Under the pieces are notes generated by a model. That model was not told the origin of the DNA, made no database searches, and worked only from the letters and a program-made list of their open reading frames with translations. A stretch of DNA of 64,000 nt from Epiperipatus broadwayi (taxonomy: Eukaryota; Onychophora; Udeonychophora; Euonychophora; Peripatidae). The stretch is from the NCBI GenBank assembly GCA_028023455.1, contig JAQFVV010012416.1, positions 5,001,594 to 5,065,593 on the forward strand, read 5' to 3'. Shown one piece after another: positions 1 through 11,614 of this stretch (position 1 is the first letter of the stretch; each line of letters opens with the position of its first letter). The translations under genes and the position numbers were made by a program.

Positions 1-344
1 TTAAATATATTGTCTAATATTTTATTTCACATAGAGCTCAATAGAGGATTTTATATTTCTGATTCATGGATTTTTATTTTAAAATATTTCAGGTTTATCA
101 AATAGATGACTATAACAGTTTAAACATTTAAAAATAATTATAAAGCATACAGAAAGACTAAAAAAGAAAAAGAAGAATATTGGATTTAATGTAGAAATTA
201 ATAACAGTTAAACAAATGCTTTAGATGACATAATAAATATATAGAGAGTAAATCTTATTTTCAAATTCAAAGCAAATAAACATTAAAAGTGTAATAAAAA
301 GAATAAAAAACATATTTAATATCAATTAAAAAAACGTTTCTCAC

Positions 345-524
345 CACACAAGTACATTCTGAACACTGATCATCTGGATCTATCCAATGATCACCATCTT
401 TATATTCCTTATCACGAACAACACACGATGGAGGACACTTTGGACAGCATTCTCCTGGACTTTTCTCAGGGTTAGGACAATCTAAGGGTGGACAGACTTT
501 TGTAGCACATGTCACAAATCCATT
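345..524 (-). CDS. VWC gene exon 14: C-terminal half of domain 9 fused to N-terminal half of domain 10
   Basis: A 180-bp exon, phase 0 to phase 0, acceptor TTCATAG, donor GTGAGA. It starts NGFVTCATKVC, closes domain 9 with PGECCPKC, and continues into domain 10 (SCVVRDKEYKDGDHW and QCSECTCV). As in exon 11, the between-domain intron is missing. The rest of domain 10 lies beyond the left edge of the window. Residues after the CTCV motif in the open frame are intronic. Confidence 0.92.
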
Positions 525-618
525 CTATGAACAAAAAATGAAAACAAAAATCATTTGTCTACATATATCAATATGCAAATAAAAATATTCATATTTTGAG
601 TGACAAAAAGCTACAAAC

Positions 619-704
619 CTGGCACTTACAAAAGAAGCACTCATCAGCATCTGGTGGGTTGAACTCTTGGCCATTTCTATAATTACGACGTTCATATTCA
701 CATC
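619..704 (-). CDS. VWC gene exon 13: N-terminal half of VWC domain 9
   Basis: An 86-bp exon, phase 1 to phase 0, acceptor AAATAG, donor GTTTGT (a weaker but acceptable GT donor). It encodes CEYERRNYRNGQEF and closes with ECFFCKCQ, giving C1-C4. The intron to the next exon is only 94 bp, so the two halves of domain 9 are almost adjacent. Confidence 0.87.
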
Positions 705-999
705 CTATTTATAGAAACAAATGATAATCATAAATAAATGTGTCCACTTATATATTTTTTTAAACATTCTCATGCATTTTTCATCACTGCAAAATTTGTT
801 TATATATATTTGAAAAAAAAGTGGACATCATCATAAAACATTCTCTGTAAATCATAAGTACACATACATATATATATACCTATAGTATGGATCTTTTCAA
901 CATGTATGTAAATTATGTACATATACTTACGTCCACAATTTTATTAAAGATTATACATATTAAGACATCAACAAAAATAATTAACAATAATTAGATAAA

Positions 1000-1250
1000 C
1001 TGAGGAGTGCTGATTCAGCACAAAATACCAATACTGGAGATTATTTATCTCTTTCACATGTATGTGGTCATATATATCAGTTATGTAAGATGGAGTGGAT
1101 AGCTGAAGGGGACTTGAAAGTTTGTGTTCAAAATCCTTCTGGTTACATCTAGAGGTCAGTATATACACTATACTTGTATTCAAATATAACAGATTTGGCT
1201 TGAATTCTGCACATCCCTCTTCTGTATATTTAAATGGATATATATGAGGC
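1000..1250 (+). repeat. SINE-like dispersed repeat, copy 1
   Basis: About 230 bp that recurs at 1400-1650. Shared landmarks are an A/T-rich head, TTTCACATGTATG, a TAGCTGAAGG segment resembling a tRNA box A, GTGTTCAAA resembling box B (GTTCRANTCC), TGGTTACATCTA, and an ACTTGTATTCAAATAT tail. This order suggests a tRNA-derived SINE. The short minus-strand reading frames here arise from the repeat and are not genes. Confidence 0.55.
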
Positions 1251-1399
1251 ATCAGAATGACTTAAGTCAACATGGGTATGGCTGCAATATTGGCATTGGC
1301 AAGGGCTTAGCATTCCATCATCAAGATTTTCAATAATATGGATGGCAGAAGAATGGAAGGGATTAAGATCTGCCCATTAGAGTTTGACAATTTGCTATC

Positions 1400-1650
1400 T
1401 CAATATAAACTGAGCACTGATTTAAGTATGTGTGTGAGATGATGGTCTAGGCCAACTGAAGAGTACTGGTTTAGCATGAAATATATATATTGGAGATCAT
1501 TTATCTTTTTCACATGTATGGGATTGTGTGTATCAGTTATATAAGATGGAGCGAATAGCTGAAGGCAGCTTGAAAGTCTGTGTTCAAATCCCATCTGGTT
1601 ACATCTAAAATTCATTATATACATTATACTTGTATTCAAATATTAAAGCT
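1400..1650 (+). repeat. SINE-like dispersed repeat, copy 2
   Basis: Second, better preserved copy of the repeat at 1000-1250, in the same orientation about 150 bp downstream. The box B-like part reads GTTCAAATCCC, closer to the Pol III consensus than copy 1. A third, partial copy covering the 3' half is at 53805-53875. Confidence 0.58.
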
Positions 1651-1912
1651 ATTATGGTATCTTTTTTAAAAAGGAAATCCCTTTTTATCAGTTTTTTTTT
1701 TTTTTATTTTGTAATAAAATATCCACTCTATTATTCTTGTAAATGGCCAAGGATATTGGATAATGGTTAAGTAACTATCCTCTTTTTCTTTTAAAACTTT
1801 ATACAGTACAAATATTTTTAATAATTATTTGTTAAAGTAACATTTTTTCTCTCTTTCTCAAAAACTAAAACTCACAATATTTTTCTGAAGGTTTGTGATG
1901 ATGATGTTCTAG

Positions 1913-2178
1913 CTGTATTTTTATATTGGACTATTTCCATCATCTAATATGTGTGTTGAATGTCTTTAGAAAAGTTTAATTTTTAGTTAAATATTCCAAA
2001 TGCATTCAACTGTTAGTAATATCACAGCAAACAAATGTTAGTAATATCACAGCAAACCTGTTTGCTATGATATTACTAACAGTTGAATGCATTTGGAATA
2101 TTTAACTAAAATTAAACTTTTCTAAAGACATTCAACACACATATTAGATGATGAAAATAGTCCAATATAAAAATACAG
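1913..2178. repeat. Near-perfect inverted repeat (hairpin element)
   Basis: The left arm (1913-2032) and right arm (2060-2178) are reverse complements with about three differences over roughly 118 bp. The short loop is mostly a tandem copy of the arm's last 25 bases (GTTAGTAATATCACAGCAAAC occurs twice). Such a structure is typical of a foldback/MITE or of a recent inverted duplication. No coding potential is seen. Confidence 0.8.
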
Positions 2179-4140
2179 TCACAATATTTTTGTTTTTTTA
2201 TCTTGATTCTTCTTGTGATGAAAATTATCAATTTAGCAGGAAAGATAAGTGGTATTAAATTAAAAAATTCAATTATATTACTGAAAAAAATTAAATCGGC
2301 TGTTACTTGATTGTGGCATTTTGTAATCACAACATACAATAAATTAAAAAATTAAATAAGATAAATAAGATTTTTTTTTATATTAAATTCCAATTTTTTT
2401 TTTATTATATATTTTTTTTAATGCAGCTAAATAAGTCACAAATAGTAAAATCAAAATATGAAGAAAATAAGATGATTATAGACATACTTTTTATATTTTT
2501 GTAATTTCTTAATTATTTAATTATTTCAATCTTTTTTTCTCACACATATTAAAATACACTCATAACTAATTTATTAATACTGCCAAATCCTATTAATTTA
2601 TTAATACTGCCAAATCCTGCTTCTTAATCCACTTTTATAATCTGAGCAGTGTTTCATTAATGTTACTATGCTTTGTTAATGATTCTGTATTTTCAAACAC
2701 TTTAGTTACAAATGAAACAGCTAGAGTTATCACTTTGGTAGACATGTTTTATTTATTTATAAATAACTTTATTAAAAAAAACATATGTAAGAATGATACA
2801 ATTGTAAATCAAAAATAATAGTTATCCATGTTGCTCAGGCAACCAGATGGTCAGATGTTTTAATTTGCAATTTAGATAACATGATAATTTCTGAGTTGTC
2901 AGAACTCATTAAAATTCTTTAAAGTGATAAAAGTTATAAAAGATGAATGAAATAAAAAACAATACATAGTATTCATGGCAAGTACATAAATCCAAACAAA
3001 TTCTTATTCAAAAGTCCAATAGATCTATTTAGCCTCCATGAATGTTAGATATTTGAGAATATTTTATTTTGTTAATAAATCATTTTTAAGCTTCATCGGG
3101 ATTGGCAATAAGTTTAGAAAAAGAAAGTATCAAGGAACAGAAAAACTAAGTTAAGCTATAGAAAACAGAAAAATGTGAAAATAAATTATGAAAAAATGCA
3201 CACACACATTTTAATTTTTATCTATGGAAGAGAGACAACTGCTTTATTTTTATACTAAATGTTTCTTTTGTTTATTAGTTTCCTTAAAATGCAGCCAATG
3301 ATTTAAAATAATGTAGAATGACACTATTGTTTAGGATCGGGTTTAAAATATTCTTATATGTGGCAACAGTTCCAACTTGTGCAGATTCAACAACCAAAAT
3401 GCTTTTATTGTGTCTTCTTTTGTAAGACATTGGATTGTCACATCAAGAAATTCTCAGCTGTTTCTGAATGAGAATTGAAGAAAGTTGATGGTTTTCTTTT
3501 TATTTTACATAATAGTAAAACAACTTTTGTTTCTTATTAAGATTTTAAACAATTAACCTTTTAACATTCACATATATGTTAGAAAATATGTCAAATATGA
3601 ACATATTCTTAAGTTTATTATAAATCTTTATTGCCAGAAAATATGTTGATACAAATATGACCGTTTCTGACATTTTTAACAAAATTGTTAAAAAAATTTT
3701 AAATGCATGTATTCCAATAACACACACACACAACAAAATTGAAATGACAAATATTACAAAGCGAACCTAGAATAAGAGTGTAATATTCAAAAGCAAAGTA
3801 ACCTTTCCACGAGTATCTAAAAAGTGAAAGAGATGATATAATGCAAAAGCAAATAATAAAAATGCAGAAACTGATATTTCTGAGTTCATGGCAAATACTT
3901 ATAATTCGTAAGTGTTTGCTGTAAACTCAGAAATTCAATACGTTTAAAATTGTAAAAATTAATATGAGGATGAGACGGCAGTAGATTATGCTATTGTATA
4001 AAGTACCAAAATTCCCTAGAAGCTTGTTGTCAAAATTATATTCTCTTTGATGTTAGATGAAAAATTCACATAAGATAAATTCTATTTAATTATTATTTTA
4101 TCAACATTATCACAAATTTTGGTAATATATATTAAAAATA

Positions 4141-4385
4141 GAATATAAAAAATCAAACCAATCCCCCTTTCTTTTTACTTCTCCAATGCTTATTTTATTA
4201 AATTAAAATTAATTCATCTGACAATTTCGATTGCCCAGAAATCTTCCTCATAGCTTAATTATTATTCAGTTCTGAGGAAGATTGCTGGGCAATCGAAACT
4301 GTCAGATGGATTAATTTTACTTTAATAAAATAAGCATTGAAAAAGTAGAAAGAAATGGGATTTGTTTGGTTTTTTATAATATTAT
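4141..4385. repeat. Foldback element with hammerhead-like cores
   Basis: Arms of roughly 110 bp (about 4141-4254 and 4269-4385) are inverted copies meeting at a short AT loop. Each arm contains the GAGGAAGAT..CTGGGCAATCGAAA segment found near the ends of Penelope-like elements elsewhere in the window, so this is probably two head-to-head Penelope termini without an internal ORF. The right-arm core is intact; the left-arm core has mismatches. Confidence 0.7.
4272..4299 (+). ncRNA. Hammerhead ribozyme-like core (best example)
   Basis: The conserved hammerhead box CUGANGA is present as CTGAGGA (4272-4278), followed by a helix II candidate of six pairs, GATTGC (4280-4285) with GCAATC (4289-4294), and then GAAA (4295-4298). 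A GTC triplet follows at 4301-4303. Penelope-like elements are known to carry hammerhead motifs near their termini. Stems I and III and the cleavage site are not demonstrated, and self-cleavage is inference. Confidence 0.5.
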
Positions 4386-4479
4386 CAATACGTAATAAAG
4401 AAAGATATATTGATAATATACTTTGTGAAAAAACTTTTTCATAAATATAATTTGTTTTCAAATAAGCAATTTGTTTTTT

Positions 4480-5440
4480 TAACTAGGAAAATCTAGAGAA
4501 CTGGCTTTATTTGAACATACTTCAGTTAATTATTGAATTTTTAGAAAAAGATCACAAGATTATAGAGATATATTTGTATTTACGAAAAGCATTTAACTAT
4601 GTTCCTGATGATTTATTATTGATTAAATTAAATTATTTGAATATAAGGGATAATATACTTGAATGGTTTAAATCTGATTTAAGCAATAGACTCCAGTTTG
4701 TTAAAATTAATTAATCTTTTGAGTAATTTTGAAATAATCAGATATACAGTTCCTAAGGGTTATGTCCTTCCGCTTTTGTTGATCACGTTAAAGATTTTCT
4801 GAATTTTTCTCTTCATTCAACATTTTTGGTTTTGCAGATGACATAGTTCAGCAATTTTATATAGTCTAACTGGAGAAACTTGTAAATGAAAATTTATAAA
4901 AAATATCACAATGGATAAATTTTTAAATGTTAATAAATGTAAATATATATTATATTGTTTGGAAATGTTGCAAAAGATTAAAATACTTTATCTGAATCAA
5001 CTCATATGTCAAAAAGTTATTAGGACTACATTATTTATCTTGGTTTGCTGAAAATCTACATTGGATAAATATAATCTTTCCCTTCAAGTAAAATTTAAAA
5101 AATTGAATGTTCTCTTCTACAGAATCAGAAATTTTTTATTTAATTTTATTCTGTTACATGTATACAAACAGATATATGTAAGCGTGTTATACCTATGGAA
5201 TAACATTATGGGATGGAACTGCAGCAATTATTTGAAATCTTCACAAACCCTTCAAAACTTTTTACAATTACTTTATTCAAACCTTTGAACTTGAAAATAT
5301 TTGAATTATATATATGTTGGAATTCTAACCATCAACAATTTACTTCTTTAAACATTTTATGTGATAATTTTATAAATAAAGAAAATCATAAAAATGGCTT
5401 TCAAACATTAATGTTAACTTGATCATATGACTATGGTTTA
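4480..5440 (+). pseudogene. LINE reverse transcriptase remnant (Jockey/CR1-like)
   Basis: A 67-residue frame at 4511-4714 reads YLRKAFNYVPDDLLLIKL then LEWFKSDLSNRLQFVKI, the region around the first catalytic aspartate of CR1/Jockey-type reverse transcriptases; the aspartate itself is replaced (AFN instead of AFD). After a stop, other frames show YTVPKGYVLP and, downstream to about 5440, connection-like segments such as KSTLDKYNLSLQ. Stops and frameshifts throughout mark it as dead. It lies antisense to the host gene. Confidence 0.65.
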
Positions 5441-5776
5441 TTGAAATTGAATTATTTTTTAAAACCCATTATATGTATCAAAAATGTTATCTTCTCCTTA
5501 GTTTTTTAAATACTTTCTAAATGTTCATCTGCTAACTGGAGGACTAAGCATGGGTTTGTAATGCTTGATAGATATGGTTTAGTTGTCTCCATTATATTCC
5601 TTTCAATTGAATAAAGATGGGCATAATGCTAGTCAAAATGTCATCATGTATGTCAAAGCTGACCAGAAAACAAAGCAGTCTACCAAATGCTGCATCTATA
5701 AGATTTTCAGTTTAACCAAGAACTATTTTAAGCATTATAATAAATAATAATACAATTCTTTGATAATCAAAGTTAC

Positions 5777-5873
5777 CATCACAAATTGGGCAGCACTGAT
5801 CTCTCACTCTTCCAGGATGGGTACATTGAGGGTTACATGTCAGATCTAAGCGATCACAATCCACTCGACCATT
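5777..5873 (-). CDS. VWC gene exon 12: C-terminal half of VWC domain 8
   Basis: A 97-bp exon, phase 0 to phase 1, acceptor ATATTAG, donor GTAACT. It encodes NGRVDCDRLDLTCNPQC and ends RDQCCPIC, with all six cysteines C5-C10. The loop between C5 and C6 is one residue longer than in most sister exons. It was recognised by cysteine spacing, phase and splice borders. Confidence 0.88.
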
Positions 5874-7089
5874 CTAATATATAAAAAAAAAAAAAAGAAA
5901 TTTTTAAAAAAAGTACTAAATATATAAACAAGAATTTTATAAATTAATTTATAAATGTACAAATTCTTAAGAGAACTTCAAACTTCTGCCATTTTTAGTC
6001 ATTCCAGTATAAATATTTAAACAAACCACCCCCAAACATTAAATATTATCAAACAGTTATTGCTCGGAAAATCATTTAAGTTTGACCATCAAAATAGCAG
6101 GTGAAACTAAATATTTTTGGCAGATTATTACATTTTTCAATGTAGTTCTTGTTAAAGAGACTAAATAATTATAGATTTTAAAAATGTTTCCAATTGATAT
6201 TCTTTATGTCATTATTTTCGGTCATTATAGGCAAAAGCGTTTTTTGTTATCTCTATATAAAATAATCTTATAAGCCTTCTTTTTCCATAATATACTGTAA
6301 AAATGTTCCCATTTCATTTATCTATCTTAAAGTACACCTTCTCTGAGGATGCTTCTTCTTTTTTAGTATTCAGTCATTGTCTCAGTAACAAAATACTTTA
6401 AATTCATTCACTTATCTTATTTTTCCATGTTATTGCTGAATTAATTTTAGAATTTCGAGACCACATTTTACAACCATATATTAGAAATATCCCTATGTAG
6501 TTAGTCTAGTTTGAAAACAAACTGAATAGTTAGAGGTTCCTGGATCAAAGTTTAACTTGTCATTTCTGATGTTCAAAAATCATGTAATTTCCTGAGAAAC
6601 TAATAATTTTATTATTTTTTGAACTAAAACCAGTAAGACATATTAAAACTTTTTTTTAATAAAATATGTAGATATCTTTCAATTACCAAATGCCATACCA
6701 ATCTAATTTTTTTTTCGTACATTTTTATTAGTCTAATTGACATCAGTAAAAAGACATAATCCTACCCCCACGCCATCTCCCCAATTCCCACTAACTATAA
6801 TGTCTGCAATCCATATAAAGATGTTAGACATTATGTACAATCCAAATTTTTGATAGTAAGTTATCTGCTCTTATTGCAAAAATAATGATATCTGAAAATC
6901 TAAAATGTATTAGATAATCACCATTTATCTTAAAATGTCATAAATTTTAATTTAAATTCATAAAAACTTCCAATATTGTATAGCAGAAAAGTATTTTTGA
7001 AGAAATTGAATCATCTTGCAATACACTGTTTTATATAATTTCACTATAATTTTTTTATATCTTTAATTTTTTTAAATCTTAGTAATAGT

Positions 7090-7321
7090 CAATATAATAT
7101 TAATATCATCTAAGTTCTTTATTACTTTTACAATGTTTTTTTTTTACAACCTAATGACAGTTCCGATCGCCCCAGCAGTCTTCTTCAGAACTTCTACTTA
7201 AGATTTGAAGACATAAGTAGAAGTTCTTAAGAAGATTGCTGGGGCAATCAAAACTGTCATTAGGTTGTAAAAAAAGCATTGTAAAAAGTAATAAAGAACA
7301 TAGACGATATTAATTTTATAT
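7090..7321. repeat. Foldback element with decayed hammerhead-like motifs
   Basis: Inverted arms of about 110 bp meet near 7203. On the minus strand the left arm reads CTGAAGA, then a partly paired helix GACTGC/GCGATC, then GGAAC. On the plus strand the right arm has TTAAGAAGATTGC..GGGGCAATC then AAAAC. Both are degraded relatives of the core at 4272-4299. The outer arms include ACAACCTAATGACAG and its complement. Confidence 0.68.
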
Positions 7322-7652
7322 AGATCTGCCAACACAATAAGAAAGATAATAGTATATATATAATAATAGTACTGTTTAACATATATGGAATTAAGAGGAG
7401 CATAACACTTTCTCTCAAGCTATAATTAAATAACACTGTTTATTTAGCAAGTATTAAGAATAGAATGAATCTATCTATTCTTTAAGCTTTTGCTGTTTAG
7501 AGTTTACTCTTACCCAATACTAGTGGAAATTCAGAATGAACTTAATATGTTAGACAGATGAAACCAGGATACCATTTTTAATAATCTTATTTTAATAATC
7601 AAGCAATGTTTAGCAAGGATTAAGAAAAGAATAGATTCACTGATTCTTTAAG

Positions 7653-7932
7653 CTTTTAATACATTTATAAACTTATCCATGCCAACATTAGTAGAAATTC
7701 AGAATGAATTTAATGTACCATTCAAATAAAAATATGGCTTGTATAAATATATTAATGGGTGTAGATTATTATGTTTTTCATTGCAATTCTGGTTAAAAAA
7801 TCTAAATAATATATTGATACAATGAAGTTCATATACTTCATTAATGCCATATTTTTATTTGGATGGTACATTAAATTCATTCTGAATTTCTACTAATGTT
7901 GGCAAGGATAAGTTTATAAATATATTAAAAGA
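7653..7932. repeat. Inverted repeat
   Basis: Left arm about 7653-7740 and right arm about 7847-7932 are near-identical reverse complements built around AACATTAGTAGAAATTCAG. A related degenerate segment precedes it near 7440-7560. No reading frame is seen. It is probably a MITE-like foldback of unknown family. Confidence 0.65.
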
Positions 7933-10149
7933 CTATGGATAAAAGCTTAGGTTAAAGTTATAACAAATATATATAAACAGTATGGATGTTTATAAGTTTA
8001 GATAATTAAATATAATCTAAAAAGTTCAAAAGTTATGAGATGATTAGTGTTTACTGTTAATGATACTTATAATTGATTTACAGGATTTGGAGACTAAATC
8101 AAAAATAGTAATCAGGTGAAGAAATTTGGAAGTTTATTTTTAAAGACAGTAGATGTACAGAGTTTGAAAAAGATATGAAATTTAGTAAGAGTAAATTAGA
8201 TATTTTAAGGAAAGAAGGTAAATGAGAGACAAATATTGGAAAGTATGAATATAAAAGATGCAAACAGATATATTTACATAAAAGATGAAACAAATAACAT
8301 AAAAGAATATTTGAATAATCGGAGAAAATTTTAAAGACAAACTGATTTAAAAAAAAATTGCAATTAAATGATATAAAATGTATAAAATTTTATTCTAGGT
8401 TTAATATATGGTAATAGGAATATGTGTTTGAGAAAGAACTTACAAAAAAAAAAAAAAAAAAGTGAAACTGGGAGATATAAACTTGGAGAAAATATGTGAA
8501 GACAGTAAAAGTGGAGGCTATTCAAAGAAAAATGGGCTATTTGAGTGTTATAAAAAAAACTAAAATCTTTGGCAGATTAACACTTATAAATGAAGATAGG
8601 ATAGAGAAAAAAAGAAGTAAATGAATAACTTGGAAAATAAGATAAAGTAGATTAAAAAGATAAAGAAGGCCAAGTTTTTCATTTGTGAATTTTTTCCTAT
8701 ATGCATGTTTAATAAATGATATAAAAATGCAACAACATACACAAAAAAACAAGTTTATACTCAACAAAAAAGATACAGAAAAGATAACATAAAAGAAAAA
8801 TATACAATGGAAAAAATATTTTGCACTTGTATGTAAGTAAAACCAAATCAGGATTGAGAAAATATATATAATGGCTGAGAAAGTAGTTTGTTGTTTAAAA
8901 TAATAGCAAGATATTTAGAAACTAGGAATGTATAAGTAGGTGGAATTGTGTATATATAGAATGAAAAATGGGATGTATGTTTTCAGAGCAGGAGTGGCAA
9001 TTATTATCTGGTAACTGGAAGAAATAAAAGGAGCAATGTATTAATGGATATAGAGATTGGTCGAAAAATGATTTGTTGCTTATGCTTTGGATTTTAAGAT
9101 AGAAAAGGAAGACAAATAGAAATCATAGAAGATTGTTAAAAAAAATGAGGGCAAAATAATATGATAACATTAGTGTGATTTGTTAAAGATAAAATAATTC
9201 TGAATTAAACAGAAGTTAAATGCCATATGCGATTACAAAAAAAATATGATAATTAATATTCTTGGTTTATTAAGGTGGTAATAACACCAGAAGAAGTAGA
9301 AGTCAGTTTGACCTTCCAAAAAAGTGAAAAAGATCAAATGGTATTTAAATAAATATATATCCTACTTCTGCCAAAGATCAAAATATAATAACTACATACA
9401 GTTTTTTAGAGGAATTTCAAATCTATACAAATGATCTATACAAACTTGAAATCTAAGAATCAGTCATCTCTTGAGTTACAAAAGGAAGTTCAAGTCTTTA
9501 GATCATTAGCATAAAGAGTATTGCAATGCTTTTTCTAGAAGTTATTCCATTCCAAAAGAAGACCATTTAACTTGAAAACAATTGTAAAACTGTTCAGATA
9601 TTAATTACAGCAACATCTGGTGTTCAATTTTACATAAGACTTTAAAAAAAGTCGAGGTAATAAATAGAAAAATAATAAGAATATGACACATCTCTGATCA
9701 ATGATCAACATTATTATATTTTTCTTCTATAATCAACACATTGGTATTCATTTGAACAATGCTAATTACTCTGAGGATTTCATTCTTAGCTAAGAATAAG
9801 TAAATATTCATCGGTAATCAACATTGGATTCTGAATAAATCATGAATCACCACCTGAAAAAATTATTTGCTTGGGAATTCTAAACAATATTGACAAGCCT
9901 CTCGTAAGCTCTTTCTGATTTCGACAAATCATGAATACTGATAAGCTTATATTCTAATCAATAATCTATAAGGTTCTTTATGTAAAAATTGTGATTAAGA
10001 ATATGTCATCACAAGTAAAAACTGAATTGTGTGGAGAAAATTATTAACAGAAACAATGGCAAATTCTTCACAAAAATTTATCAACGTAATAACAACAGAT
10101 AGTAATGTTTTTAAATGCAAAAAAAACTAAATGAATTTTAAGCACTTAC

Positions 10150-10322
10150 CCTACAAGTACATCTTAGGCAAGGATTTCTAGATGAAATAAAGGTTTGACC
10201 ATTGGGATAAGATTGACCCTCATATAAGCAATCATCACACACCTGACAGCACTCTCCAGGTGGCCTGTAAGGTCTTGTGCATGACACATCTTCACAATTT
10301 ATAGTCTCACACTCCACATTTC
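10150..10322 (-). CDS. VWC gene exon 11: C-terminal half of domain 7 fused to N-terminal half of domain 8
   Basis: A 173-bp exon, phase 1 to phase 0. It begins GNVECETINCEDVSC and closes domain 7 with PGECCQVC, then runs straight into domain 8 (CLYEGQSYPNGQTF and NPCLRCTCR) with no between-domain intron. Acceptor TTTACAG, donor AGG|GTAAGT. An in-frame methionine upstream belongs to intron sequence and is not a start. Confidence 0.92.
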
Positions 10323-10949
10323 CTGTAAAATAAAATATATATAATGGGAACAGAAAATAGACGATGATAAATAAAGAGGACAAAGAGCACCAAGGTTTTC
10401 CATGGTCAAACTAATGCTGATCCAATAAAGTTATATTAAATGCAAGAGAATTACAAAATAAGGTTCAAATCATATAAGCTTGATTAAACAAAATCTTAAA
10501 TTTATATGTTACAAAAATAACATGAAAAACTAATACAAAGCAGTAAGACAATAAAATAATCTTAATCCTCTGATTTCACATACTACCGTGACTCAGTTTT
10601 GAGATATACTAAATTTAATTGAGCCATAATAGTATGTGCAATAAAAAAATTATTAATATAACTCAAAACTAATTCATACTGATTAAAATAATAATAAGGG
10701 TTCTGTATAATTATCAGTATATCTGACTGAGGTTCACAAGCTGATGTCCAGGCTAAAAAAAAGTCTTAAAATTTCTTTAGATCAAAAGGATTTCTCTTTC
10801 AAGGAAAGATCCCATAGTAAACTCATCTAGCTATTCAAATATAGGATATCTTGCTATTTTATCTAAAGTAAGTTACATAGGTTGATCATATTGGGTCAAT
10901 TATAAAATAAATGTATATATAACTGTAATATGATACAGAGGTAAAAACT

Positions 10950-11070
10950 CTCCATACTGTAGCGCCATTCAGTGCAAGCCAAAGTAATCAATGGATGCAG
11001 AAAGCTTTGCGCATAAAATCTCTATCTGGTGCCTATTCGTAAAGAATGGTGATCATATGATGAACTGCAA
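10950..11070. repeat. MITE-like repeat related to 13868-14010
   Basis: ACTCTCCATACTGTAGCGCCA, then GTGCAAGCCAA..TAATCAATGGATGCA and GCATAAAATCTCTATCTGG match one arm of the foldback at 13868-14010 and the copy at 55100-55240. It is followed by AAGAATGGTGATCATATGATG, the complement of sequence flanking the other copies. Confidence 0.55.
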
Positions 11071-11539
11071 TATAACACAGTCTTTATTAAAGGTGAGAAA
11101 GATATCATACTCCAATGAACAGTTAGCTTATGTTTTATGTTTAAAATAATAAAGATAAACTTGATTAAATTGTTAATTATTGTTTAATAATAAATAGGTT
11201 TAGAGAAATGATTCAACTGGATGATGTTTCTCATTCTCTTTTATTTCACATATTTTTTTTTTAAGACTAAAAAATTTTCTTAGTTTAAATTCACTTTCTT
11301 CAACTTTTAACAATTTTTTTTTTAAATATTAGGAAAGGTATCCAGATTTCATTTTTTAGAGTAATCATTTTATATTAAATACTGAGTAACCACTTTACTT
11401 CATCTTACTTTATATTTAATTTTAAGGATTTATTTATTCACTTACTCTCACTCACTTTCAAATCCCAAGATGTGAATGTGGGTATACTAAATCACAATGT
11501 TGATTTTATATGATTTATTCAATGAGCAACACCTGAATA

Positions 11540-11614
11540 ATTTTTTTTTATATGTCAAAGCGTTAACTGGGAAGCGAACCCGAATCAGCTACTTTGCTAG
11601 GCCACCAATGCTTG
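11540..11614 (-). mobile_element. Minimal tRNA-Gly-derived SINE, copy C (internal deletion)
   Basis: On the minus strand a GTCAA leader is followed by GCATTGGTGGCCTAGC, GGGTTCGCTTCCC and GTTAACGC, then TTTGACATAT and an A run. The anticodon arm is largely deleted. The 11-bp sequence ACACCTGAATA flanks both sides (11529-11539 and 11615-11625), a clear target-site duplication. It shares the TTTGACATAT extension with copies at 45621 and 52144, so all derive from one SINE source. Confidence 0.82.

Larger units (their letters stand above)
705..5776. other. Intron between exons 13 and 12
   Basis: AT-rich intron of about 5.1 kb. It holds two copies of a SINE-like repeat (1000-1250, 1400-1650), a near-perfect hairpin (1913-2178), a foldback with hammerhead-like cores (4141-4385) and a LINE reverse-transcriptase remnant (4480-5440). 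I recognise nothing in 2180-4140. Confidence 0.7.
5874..10149. other. Intron between exons 12 and 11
   Basis: AT-rich, about 4.3 kb. It contains a foldback with hammerhead-like motifs (7090-7321) and a second inverted repeat (7653-7932). Much of 7950-9300 is purine-rich on the plus strand, but I find no convincing protein homology there. Nothing is recognised in 5900-7080 or 9300-10100. Confidence 0.6.
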
